Both the position numbers and the translations under genes were made by a program. The notes beneath the pieces were generated by a model. It searched no databases and was not told where the DNA came from. It was given only the letters and a program-made list of their open reading frames with translations. A stretch of DNA of 64,000 bases from Gerris lacustris. Taxonomy: Eukaryota > Arthropoda > Insecta > Hemiptera > Gerridae. Of this stretch, positions 46,386 through 56,811 are shown one piece after another. The DNA lies in contig OX578280.1 of NCBI GenBank assembly GCA_951217055.1, forward strand, positions 930,001 through 994,000, given 5' to 3'. How positions within the stretch are numbered: position 1 is the first letter of the stretch; every line of letters starts with the position of its first letter.

Positions 46386-46610
46386 CACGGGCCTCCTATA
46401 TATCCGTTACAGGCGCTCTTACCAACTGAGCTATACTGGAGAATGAATTTCTCTGACGTTACCGATATCAGAGTCAAAAATTCATTCTCCAGTATAGCTC
46501 AGTTGGTAAGAGCGCCTGTAACGGATATTATATAGGAGGACCGTGGTTCAAGTCCCGGTGCTGGAGTCTATTTTTCTCTGTATGTCTCCCGTAGTTAATG
46601 ATAAGTAATA
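46386..46610. mobile_element. inverted pair of a tRNA-derived SINE
   Basis: The right copy (46480-46610, plus) starts ATTCTCCAGTATAGCTCAGT with a box A (TAGCTCAGTTGG, 46494-46505) and a box B (GGTTCAAGTCC, 46545-46555), closes its acceptor-like stem with CTGGAG and continues into the tail CTGTATGTCTCCCGTAGT. The left copy (46386-46450, minus) repeats the first 65 bp in inverse. The anticodon arm has a 10-12-base loop and the T stem is mismatched, so this is a SINE and not a tRNA gene. Same tail as 7446-7630. Confidence 0.7.
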
Positions 46611-46884
46611 AAATTTAATCTTTCCGTAGTATGAATACTGCCTAAAACTTAAAAAATTTGAATTTTTAAGTATAATACAATTTTGCGGCGGCCGTAGAAA
46701 ACTTTTTTACTCAGATATTGGACAAATTTATTTCGGAATCGCAATAATGACATAGGTAATGAATTCTTAATTTATTAATAGTTGATAATTTATACAGGCT
46801 TTTCCGTTATAAAACAATTAAATGCCTTTTTTTGGGGAGGAAAAAAGTTTTCTTTTTAAGGGCAATATTTTATATAAACTTAAG

Positions 46885-47630
46885 CTGTGACAGCACAACG
46901 TCATTATCATATAGAAAACTTCGTGATCACATTCAGAACGTCGCGATCACATATAAAACTTCACGATAATATTCACAATATCGTGATCACACTCACAACG
47001 TCGCGATCACATATAAAACTTCGCGATAACATTCACAATATCATTAAGATGAAGTTAGCAACCGTAAAGTATAGATGTGAGGGAGTTAGTGAGGTACGGT
47101 CTAAAGAAAAAACTTGTTTACCAACTAGTTTCGTAAAATATATTTACATCATCAGGGTAACATTTATGAACACAATACAAGACTTAAAGAAAGTTCTATG
47201 GTAAAGTTTGGAATGTGAATAAGTGAGATTGGAGAAAACAGAGTTTAAGGATTGGATTAGTTAGAGGAACACAAGGGTGGGCAACAAAATGGAGATGAGA
47301 GGATTAACAGTAAGTGATCAGGTAAAGGTTGCAAGTTTCTTAGGTTACAACTTCTACAACTTCTAAGGTTACAACTTTCTTTAAGTCTTGTATTGTGTTC
47401 ATAAATGTTACCCTGATGATGTAAATATATTTTACGAAACTAGTTGGTAAACAAGTTTTTTCTTTAGACCGTACCTCACTAACTCCCTCACATATTCACA
47501 ATATCGTGATCACATTCACAACGTCGCGATCACATATAAACCTTCGCGATAACATTCACAATATCGTGATCACATTCACAACGTCGCGATCACATATAAA
47601 ACTTCGCGATAATATTCACAATGTCACGAA
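46885..47630. repeat. interrupted tandem repeat, TCGTGATCACATTCACAACG type
   Basis: Units of about 57 bp alternate TCGTGATCACA(T/C)TCACAACG, TCGCGATCACATATAAAACT and TCGCGATAACATTCACAATA at 46885-47045 and again at 47495-47625. A foldback element (47077-47493) splits the array. Confidence 0.85.
47077..47493. mobile_element. foldback element inserted in a tandem repeat
   Basis: GTGAGGGAGTTAGTGAGGTA at the left is mirrored exactly by TACCTCACTAACTCCCTCAC at the right. Arms of about 125 bp are nearly identical, separated by about 160 bp of unrelated sequence. Each arm carries CCTGATGATGTAAATATA with TTTTACGAAAC. The flanking tandem repeat is the pre-insertion site. Confidence 0.8.
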
Positions 47631-48390
47631 CGTTTGAGTAAATTTACAAAATTAAAATATACGATTTTGTTAACCTCGTGAAACATTAGTACAATCATTT
47701 TGGCAAACCAACAACTTTCAGTTTATCTTATTTATAATTTCTTTTATAAACTGAAGCAATTGGTATTGATCGCACAAATGCGCAAAAAAATAAAATAAAA
47801 TAAATACAATTTCTTAAACAAGTAAAAGCTATAAAAATGTGCGACAAAGGAAAAAATGACAAATAACATTGTTTTGTGTACGTGCTAAAAATTGTTTCTA
47901 CAATAAAATTCCGAAACTCAGGCAGTTTTCAGTTCCTAAATTAACGTAAGAAAAAATCACTCCGAAGAGCTGAATTTATTTTTTCAAAGACTTTTAGAAG
48001 TTGTTTTTACGTAGCCCAGATCACTCTGGGAAATTTATTTCAATGTTAGTAAATGGTTTACTGAAATTTACCTTCGTTTACTTTCAATTTGATTCATTTA
48101 TGTAGATTTCAATTTAATACCTCTCAATTCTAGAAGAGAATAATTGAAACGGAAAGATCTACTACAACCTGCTCTTAAATTAACTAATTAATTTCATAAC
48201 AAAGCACTAATTAACCCTGTCTAGTGTTGCATACGTATCGGTACAGATATCCGAATTCATGTTATATATTAATTCTATTTAACACAAATTACCAATTGTA
48301 ATTGATAGCCCAACAAAATAATTATTTATTTTAATTAAATTCAAGATATTAATTACTACATAATATTATAATAATATTAATATAGAACAA

Positions 48391-48420
48391 GAGGTGGTTA
48401 GAGGTGGTTAGAGGTGGTCA
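48391..48420. repeat. GGTGGTTAGA minisatellite, locus 2
   Basis: Three perfect 10-bp units directly next to the 3' end of the endogenous densovirus fragment. Confidence 0.8.
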
Positions 48421-48464
48421 AAATGTTTAATATACGGGATAAAAAAAAAATAATAATAATAAAA

Positions 48465-49520
48465 ACAGGATTAGTGGTTCTGCGAAAGCTGAATACAATA
48501 ACTGGTGTTCTTTGAATCACTTGAAACTCTTCATATTTAATATTACAAGATAATTGTGCTCCTGAAAAGAGCAGTTTAAAAGTTTCAAATGCTTGAGGTT
48601 CAACATTTGGTTCATCAAATATGAGCATATTTCTTGATATGGCGTCTTGGAATGGAAATTGTGAATATCTGTTGAAATTCGCGATTATTCCATAATTAAT
48701 CATGAATTCTGCACATATTTGTGTAAACCACGTTTTCCCACAATCAGGTAAACCAAACAATTGTAAGCAATTTCTTTTTCCAGATTGTTTCGACAAGAGC
48801 AGATATAAGAACAGTAAAAATGACTTTAAAGAAACTGAATTTAATTGGCATTGCTATTCTAGGAAAGTCTCTAGCAGTTCTGTTGACGCTTCTCTATTGT
48901 AATATACGTCTTCAACATTACCATTAGTAGCAGAATAAAACCTGATATATTTTTCATTAGTATGACGTTCAATGAGTTCATCGAACGATTGACATGCTAA
49001 TGTAAATTTATGCAAATTTAAACATGTTTTAACAAGTGGATGGCTTGGTAATAAATGTCCAAATTGGCTATCTAGCCATATTCTACTACGACAAATAATG
49101 TTCAAAGGTGTAATTACATTTATTTTGAAGAACGCCAAAAGACCTTCTTTGAGGTTTCCTTTTTTCTCGGGTCTGTTTCTAAGGAGAGCTTCATCTTGTC
49201 GATGATGTTGCGAAATTGTTGAAGCAGCATCAACTCTTTCCCTTCCTGCAAAACATACTGCACCTTCATCATCTGTCTTCTCCACCATTGGTCCTTTTCG
49301 AGTCCGGCCAAGTCCGACACCCGGTACATAGTGATTTGCGTCACATATGTACCTTGTCTCCCCTCTACCTCTGTAGTAGAGCATATATCTCGGTTGTACT
49401 GTGAGATATATGAGGAGATTCCTGTATCGATCTTCGCCGAACTCGTATAGTTGAAAAACTCGTCTATACCTTGTGGGGATGTACCTTTCTCCTGGGAAAA
49501 ACTGGAGGAGACGCTAACAT
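48465..49520 (-). pseudogene. endogenous densovirus-like NS1 fragment with overlapping second frame
   Basis: The main frame runs from about 49515 to 48465 with a single in-frame TAG (48854-48856); start codon, N-terminus and C-terminus are missing. The C-terminal part has the features of a parvovirus superfamily-3 helicase: a Walker-A-like LFGLPDCGKTWF, a Walker-B-like NMLIFDEPNVEP and a sensor-like RTPVIVFS. Upstream is a region with QLYEFGEDRY and KEGLLAFFKINV, in the expected order. In a second frame the same DNA is open from about 49525 to 49120 (ending VFWRSSK), which fits the NS2 frame that overlaps NS1 in densoviruses. The product is not expected to be functional. Family assignment rests on motif order only. 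Confidence 0.7.
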
Positions 49521-49865
49521 CTTAATCTTAACATTTAATCTTTTAGGCAAAACAAAATCAACACAAAATGAGTCAAATTAAACTAAAAAAAAACCGAATG
49601 AAGCAAAATTCTTGTTGATTAGTAGATCATAAACAGATAATAAAATAAACAAATAATTAAAGATAATTTAATAACTGTAATCAAGTCTGCAAGGGGTAAA
49701 TAAATGTATTCTATAAAAATTGTAATGATCATTTTAATTTAAGTAACAAAAATCTGAAACAATCTTGAAAAAGAAGCATTTCAAAGTTAGTGAACATTTA
49801 AAATGGCTCTAATCTTAAATTCAAACAATTAAAAAATAATCAGGCAACCAGCACGCATTTATTTT

Positions 49866-50189
49866 TACTACGTTTTTATTAGCTTGCTTTCTTGTTTGTT
49901 TGTTTGTCCAGTACAAATCTTGCAATCGATTTTTAACTAACTTCCCGAGTAGCTAAACATTTGGAACTTTTAGAATATCTCAGAACACGTTGACAATGCA
50001 TTATTTTAATGCTTTTAGCCACCTTTCAGCAGAATTTAAATAGTTTTCAGCAAATTTTGCTGTATAAAAAGTTAGTTCGGAAAAAATCCGCAAGTTATTT
50101 TATTTGTTTTGACATATCCCATATTTACGATCTTCATTTTGACGGGTTTCAAATTTATGATTTATGACTGAAAATTTAAACGTAGTATA
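49866..50189. mobile_element. TACTACGTTTTTA element, copy 2 (shortened, inverted)
   Basis: Termini TACTACGTTTTTATTAGC and TAAACGTAGTATA. It matches the right half of 39817-40425 in reverse, including the (TTTG)n tract, and lacks the middle part. Confidence 0.7.
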
Positions 50190-50929
50190 TAAAAAGTTCT
50201 TTTTATCTTGTAATTTACCTCTTTAACTTTAAACTAACAGTCAAAGTCAAAATAGGTTTTGACTGACTGGTTTTGCGAGGTGAAAAGTGCTTGCAGAAAT
50301 CCTGTTTTGTTTACTAGAATACCCAGGTATATTTTTACTAGAATATCTAGTTATATATTTGCTAATATAAAGTAGATTTAATTTATTTATCATCTGTCAA
50401 ATCAATATAAAGGCTAAACAATGGTTATAAATATAAATATGAATAAATAGATTTATATTGAGGTTTATTTATAAAGAAATAAGGTTATATTTGGCTCTGG
50501 ATTTCTATTTATATTTTCTATTTCTTGGATGGATACATTTTCCATTTTTCCTGTAGGTTCTCTGCGAGGCTGCGTCTGCTTCCTTCAACGCCCACTTCTT
50601 TTATACTCGTGCTATCTTTAGATATAACCTCACCGTGGGTGTCAAATACCAGGTTACATATAAATACTACCACATTTACCTCAGAGAATATTTTAAAATA
50701 GAAGAGATTGTCGTATATGTGGTTAATCTAAAATTAATTTTAAGTTTGTTTTTAAACAAGCAGCAAAAATACTGAGAGATATAGTTTAAAGTAGCAGTAA
50801 AAATAAATATTAAACAAATCCGGTACTTGCTACCTCGGAACTTTTCCTCACAGGACACTACTCACTAAAGTACACTCTCCTGCTCATTATATTTTTTTTA
50901 AAAAATATTATACATTATTCTTACTTATT
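50190..50929. other. no gene recognised
   Basis: AT-rich. TTACTAGAATA-like direct repeats near 50315-50355. No coding evidence. Confidence 0.4.
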
Positions 50930-51600
50930 TCAGTTCATTTATTTAATTATTTGAATTTTAACAGTATTTTGACAGATGTAAACAAACTTAAGTATCTCAC
51001 TAATTAATAATTATGTTCGCTTATAACTTTTAAACTAATAAATAGAATTTTGTCGTGTTTTTTTTTTTTTTATATTTGTTCCTTATTTTTTACCGGTTCC
51101 AACGATATGATATATGTTAAAAACGTATTTATACTTTCAAAGTTTCAACATTCAAAAATTGATAACTTCAAAATGGCGGACAATATCAAAATTAAATTTG
51201 GTGGGTTTGTTTGCCATATAGAGAGGTACATTCGTGCTAAATTTCAACTCGATCGGACCACTTCTCTTTTTTACGATTTTTTAAAAAAAATTTGCTGACA
51301 GCAAATTGGGTTTAAAATGCCGGAAAATGTTGATTTTCCGGGCGGTACAACTACGTGTAAGGACTGATTTTTGTACTAAGTTTCAACTCTCTAGTTTAAA
51401 AACTGTGGAAATTATGCGTGACACATACAGACAGACCGACAGACAGACAGACTTACATCCACCTAAAAACCACTCAAATTGTCATAAAAACACACAAAAC
51501 GGATAATTCGGTTGAAATCTTGGTTTCGGATTTTTTGGGTGAAAACAATAATACTTTTCCTATATATACCTTCGAAGAAGGTGAGGAAAAGTAAATAAAA
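50930..51600 (+). mobile_element. dispersed repeat, family C, copy 1
   Basis: Shares with 60361-61015 (inverted) the blocks AAAATGGCGGACAATATCAA, CATATAGAGAGGTACATTCG, ACTAATTAATA-type flank and ACATACAGACAGACCGACAG. It ends with a hairpin CTTTTCC..ACCTTCGAAGAAGGT..GGAAAAG (51556-51592). A block CTAAATTTCAACTCGATCGG relates it to the family A repeats. Confidence 0.65.
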
Positions 51601-52512
51601 CCAGTTATTTTAGAACAATTTAATCAGTTTATCGGATTATTTTTAAATTCAAACTAATAAAATTTAAGGTTTTCAATAATTATCACCTTCTACTCTAAAA
51701 TTAACAAAAGCTAATCTTGGATTTTGGAACACTCTATCTTTGTTTACATTGTAATACTATGTCTTTGTTGGTGTATTATCTAATCTAACACCATTTTGGC
51801 TTTTACCAAATCTCGTGGAAGCTTGAATTGGATTTTCTCCTGGTCTTGGACCCAAGTGCACCCGGACAGATGACACCGGAACTCCTGCCATCGTTATCAA
51901 GCACCGAGGCTCTAATGTCTAATGGAAGGCAAACAGTAAGACACATTATCGCCTCCTTGACGTCTCCCCCCGAATCTAAACACCACTTAAATATAGATCG
52001 ACTAAATATCTCCGTGACTAAGAATAAAATTATATATATTTAAGCACATATTGCTTTCAAAATATTTAGGTCACCACATCACTTAAAAACAATCGTCTGA
52101 AACTAAACTGAAACTCAACAGACGACTGAACCGACGACTGATAACATGGGTTGCGCCTTTTTGTGGAATTGCACGACACTCCACTGCGCCTTCTACTACC
52201 AACAAAATTATTTAATATAATACGTGAAATTCTCTTTTAATTTTCTTTTTCATTCCCTGGTATAAAATAACAATGGCACATTGCATTAAGGAGCAACTTA
52301 ACTCACTTATTGATACAAATTAGCAGGAAACACGCCACAATTGGCCCCTTTCCCAGATGTCGATCAAAGTAAAACGCCATTGATTCTAGAGGAGACACTT
52401 CTTCAACACAACGGTCTTTAGTACTGATAATAATGCCATTATTATTGGTCTCACTATAACATAACTTTTAGTTCTAAACATTCAGTCAGCAGCTTTCACT
52501 GCACACCACGTC
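51601..52512. other. no gene recognised
   Basis: No supported coding region. A short plus-strand open frame at 51828-52043 with SAPGQMTPELLPS has no recognisable domain. Confidence 0.35.
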
Positions 52513-52589
52513 AGAGGTGGTTAAGAGGGGGTTAGAGGGGGTTAGAGGTGGTTAAGAGGTGGTTAGAGGTGGTTAGAGGTGGTTAGAGA
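52513..52589. repeat. GGTGGTTAGA minisatellite, locus 3
   Basis: Seven to eight 10-11-bp units, with GGGGGTTAGA and GGTGGTTAAGA variants. Third site of this motif in the window. Confidence 0.85.
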
Positions 52590-53610
52590 TTCGAATTCAA
52601 CACAATTACGCTCCGATAAAACTTTCTCCATTAATAATACTTATCGCAGATATCACAGTTACAGTCTATGTCGTCAATTTATGTTTAGTGTAGGTTTGTA
52701 TTTTGTAAGAGGAGTTGTATTCATATATGTATACAGTTCCATATCAAATTAATAAGTTTAGTCGGCGTTAGAATCATTCCAAGAATAAATGTTTAGTCAC
52801 GGCGTTTAACCAAATAAACCGGGATATTCGCACGATAAATTCGAGCTCACTCGATTCGCTTTCGAATAAAACCGAAAAAGAGAGTTATTAAATTGGGTCG
52901 GGTCGGAGGGAAAACACCTAAAAAGAGATGGCTGAAAAATAAAGGAGAGTGGCACCAGCTGCTGGAGTTCTCCCAGGGTTAAAGTATTTAAAGTAGGGCG
53001 AGCCCTTCCCGTATAACAAATCAAGGCTTCGATTTCACCGACGGGAAAAAAGTAAAGAAAAGGGCATATTGGAAACGAGGCACGGCCCACTTCCGACCGA
53101 CCCCACCTACCGTACGTTTATCTTTCCGGTTACTTTTCTACGCGGATAAAACGTCCGTGAGAGCAAAACGGCCGAGTTAAGGCCGTCCGAATAATTAATG
53201 CTTCAAGGGAGACGACATTAGCATGCGGGTGGGACGATCCAAGCGATACATCACTTGACTAGAGCGCCGAGTGACCCCCCCCCCCCGCCGCTGCACTGCG
53301 TGTCCGAGCTAGAGGTCTCGCAACCGGATAAAACGACAGCATCCAAGGCCACGAGAACAGGACAATCCAAAATGATTCACCGGATTAAAAAGAAAAGGTT
53401 CCGGCAAAACAAATTACCGGAAAGTTGTGATCTTGGAATTCTTTTTAATACTGAGAAGACAATGAAAACTTAACTTTTAAGAAAATGTAAAACTTTTTTA
53501 AGGGAGGGTAAAATTCGTGTTACACCGACACGGCTACCATGTATTTCTTTTCTCATTAACTCTCAACGCACACGCTAGAGATCGACCAATAACTAGAGCG
53601 CCTTCTAAAG
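52590..53610. other. GC-richer unique-looking stretch, no gene called
   Basis: 52800-53450 is GC-richer than its surroundings and not recognised as a repeat. Open frames on both strands lack domains. Possibly regulatory DNA; nothing direct supports this. Confidence 0.3.
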
Positions 53611-54016
53611 CAGCCCCTACACGATCAAGCCACTTGATCAAAACATTACGTCAAGCTGATTGATACGACCTTGAAGCCGCCTTGGGGCGCATCAAGCATC
53701 CCATCAATCTTTTCATCAACACTCATTTGTAGCGGAGTTTTGGACTAGTGAACTGCTCCTCCTGGACTGTAATAAATCAGTATTGTGTAGATACCATGGT
53801 TTCGAATCAGGATTTGGGGTGGCGAGCTGGTGATTGACGGAATGCTTGATCAAAATTGCTCTAGACTATCAAGCGCTCCTCCCATCAACCCGCTTGACTC
53901 ATTCAAACTTTCCATCAATCTCCGTCAAGGCTTGACTCAAGCATCAAACGGGTTCCTAGACTATCAATCAGCTTGACGCGATGTTTTGATCAAACGGCTT
54001 GATCGTGTAGGGGCTG
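53611..54016. mobile_element. 406-bp MITE with many TCAAGC subterminal motifs
   Basis: CAGCCCCTACACGATCAAGC at the left is inverted at the right (GCTTGATCGTGTAGGGGCTG). The next inner layer GTCAAGCTGATTGATA is also inverted (TATCAATCAGCTTGAC-like, 53962). TCAAG/CTTGA and ATCAA/TTGAT recur more than 20 times within the element, like clustered transposase sites. A CAG terminus suggests hAT, but flanks (TTCTAAAG, ATTAAGTC) show no clear duplication. Confidence 0.7.
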
Positions 54017-54054
54017 ATTAAGTCTACAAAAATAACACTACTACCAACATATAA

Positions 54055-54741
54055 CTAGGCATCGCGTGGCTCTATCATTGAAGCGAGCGTATAGTAATAA
54101 ATATGTATTGAATATTGAAAAAAAAGATTATTGTGAATCATGATGAGTTGATAGATAATGGGTCTGGTAGTAGTGCAGCGGCTAGTTGTAAGGGAACCAC
54201 CCCGCATTCTTACTATTCTACTAACCACACATCTCTATTTCAATATTTATAATTTGTATCTCTTTGCTACAAACAAACTACTGCATGTATCAAATTGAAA
54301 TTTTGCATGCCTGTTTCAATTGTGCATCAGATGGTGTCTATGAAGTTTTATTAAAATCGTTACGTTAGAACGTAAGATAAAGGTAAAAAGATTGTTTTCT
54401 CTATTTTAAACGTTTAGGCCCGCTTTAATAGTTTTAGCGATCTTTATTAATTCATAGCGGTGTCGCTGTTGGTTTTACTAAAAAATGTTATTTGAAAAAA
54501 ATGTTCGTCTCATCGAATAGATGATGATAGAATCTTTTCCCGTCCTGAAATTCCAATTTAATTTTTGAACCTCTCGTTTACGCGAGCGTTGCGCGCGAAC
54601 TCTTGGACGGATCACGCTGTCCAACGAACTTAGCCTGAGTATTAGTAAGAGGATCATGTATACCAAATTTCAACTAAATCGGTCAACTTTTAGTTGACTT
54701 TTAGTTGAACTCAAGTTATCGTCACACGCGTGAACGTTACT

Positions 54742-54773
<32 letters not shown>

Positions 54774-55472
54774 CGGAGCATATTTCGTTGAATGTAGGAA
54801 GCTCGCTACGCTCGCTTCAAAAAGCCACTGATCCCCCCCCCTCTTTAAGTTTTCATTTCTTCTAACTTTGATCGTCAGTTAAGAGATGAAGCTTTAAATT
54901 AATCAATAATTGAAGCGAGCTTCTTACATTCAACGAAATATGCATCTTGTCTGTCTGTCTGTCTGTCAGTAACGTTCACGCGTGTGACGATAACTTGAGT
55001 AAAAGTTGACCGATTTAGTTGAAATTTGGTATACATGATCTTCTTACTAATACTCAGGCTAAGTTCGTTGGACAGCGTGATCCGTCAAAGAGTTCGCGCG
55101 CAATGCTCGCGTAAACGTGAGCTTCAAATTTAATATTGGAATTTCAGGACGGGAAAAAATTCTATCATCACCTACTCGATGAGACGAACATTTTTTTTCA
55201 AATAACATTTTTCAGTAAAACTAACAACAACACTGCTATGAATTAATAAAGATCGCTAAAACTATTAAAGCGGACCTAAACGTTTAAAATAGAGAAAACA
55301 ACCTTTTTACCGATATCTTACGTTCTAACGTAACGATCTTAATAAAACTTCATGTACATCGTCTAAAGTACAATTGAAACAAGTATGTAAAATTTCAACT
55401 TGATACAAGCAGTAGTATTCGAGTAATGAAGTGATACATTTATAATATTAGAGCCACGCGATGCCTAGTATA
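54055..55472. mobile_element. 1.4 kb foldback of repeat family A
   Basis: CTAGGCATCGCGTGGCTCTA at 54055 is mirrored by TAGAGCCACGCGATGCCTAG ending at about 55470. Arms (about 600-700 bp) carry AGCGATCTTTATTAATTCAT, GACGGATCACGCTGTCCAAC and, near the centre, (GACA)n and (GTCT)n tracts facing each other around 54855. Arms differ at scattered sites and by an insertion in the left arm (54100-54250), so the structure is not a recent artefact. No coding capacity. Confidence 0.8.
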
Positions 55473-56649
55473 GATGTTATGTTATACTTTGTCTATTTGC
55501 TCTGATGATGCTAATAAATTTAGCGAAACGTTAGCATAAACCTTAAACTATGTTTTATTTGACAGCTTCTCGCTAACCCTACCTTCTTATTACTCTTGAT
55601 CTGTCACCAACTACCTTAATTATTATGATTAATAATGCAACATATTACTAAAAGATATTTAAGTTTTATCCTGTTCTTTTTCTTCAAAAGGTTAAAGTAG
55701 ATTGAGCGTCAAAGCGTTTATAAGCGCAGGATAAGCTTACAGCCAAGCGTAGTGGAGGGGGGGATGACGTCACGCTACTAAATGATAACGTCTCGGTCCC
55801 CCCTCCACTGAACCTGTCAGGCTGAGCGGTAAATCAGCCCCAGTTCCACAAAGAGGCGCTCTTTCCTTACCTGCAGCGGCAAACATATAACCGCCGCCTT
55901 AAATTATCACTTCTAATAACCTTCCTCCTCCTCCAGGATTCTGTGCCACGGTAAAACATGATAAATTACATCGGAGAGAAGCAGTGCCCAGGCACTGATA
56001 AACTCCTGCCTGACATGACAGCACGGTCCGAGGTACATCGGCATCGTCCGAACCGTAAATTTCACCTGTTTTTATTAATTTTCTAAAACTTCGAAACTAA
56101 GCAAGAGCGGGAAAAATGTCTGGATATACGGAGGTGGTTTGTAGCAACGAGGAAAACCATAATTGATGGGAAAAGTTGTGCTCGGGACGACGCCCATAAG
56201 AGTAAAAACAATTTTCCCTAATAAACTGCCGACATAATATCGATTCACTTCAAGTCGCACTTGGACTAGATTAGAACGGCTTCTAGCAGCTAAACACCGA
56301 AAATCCCCATTTTCAATTAGATTAATTACAAAATTAAATTAAAAGGTCGTGGAAAGAGATAGAAAGGGAAAAAATGTAATCATAATATAATCAAAAAGAG
56401 TAAATACCGGAAAGATTATTTTAACGAGTCCATTATATTAATTAATTGTTACTTTGAATTCAGTTATTTTAAATTATTCAATTTGGTTTTTTATTATTCA
56501 GTTATTTTATAACTATGATAAAGATGTCTAAAATAGATAATAATAGATCAGTAACCATTATGCTAATATTACAGCTCTACTTAATTTAATTGATATATTT
56601 TAGTTTCTGAGCCGTTCAAATTTCACGCATTAAATAAAAAATAATTTCA
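55473..56649. other. mostly unique sequence, no gene called
   Basis: Begins with a CTGATGATGCTAATAAATTT motif (55502). 55740-56270 is GC-richer with CTTCCTCCTCCTCCAGGATT and no recognised repeat or ORF of substance. Nothing else supportable. Confidence 0.35.
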
Positions 56650-56811
56650 AGATAAAAACAACTTTTAGCGAATTTTCAAAGAAAATTACGCTATTGCAAT
56701 GGCTTCAAAATTTTAGTAATGCGAATTTTTGAAAATTTTTTCCATGGAAATCCGTTTTAGACCATTCAGAATCGAATCCTAAAATTTAACACTTTTTTTT
56801 ATGTATGTATG

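Noticed and set aside
46412..46570. tRNA gene with box A and box B
   Set aside because: Anticodon arm loop is too long, the T stem has mismatches and SINE tail follows; an inverted partial copy is adjacent.
22612..52589. Telomeric repeat of the TTAGG type
   Set aside because: The unit is GGTGGTTAGA, ten bases and interspersed; it is not the canonical TTAGG array.
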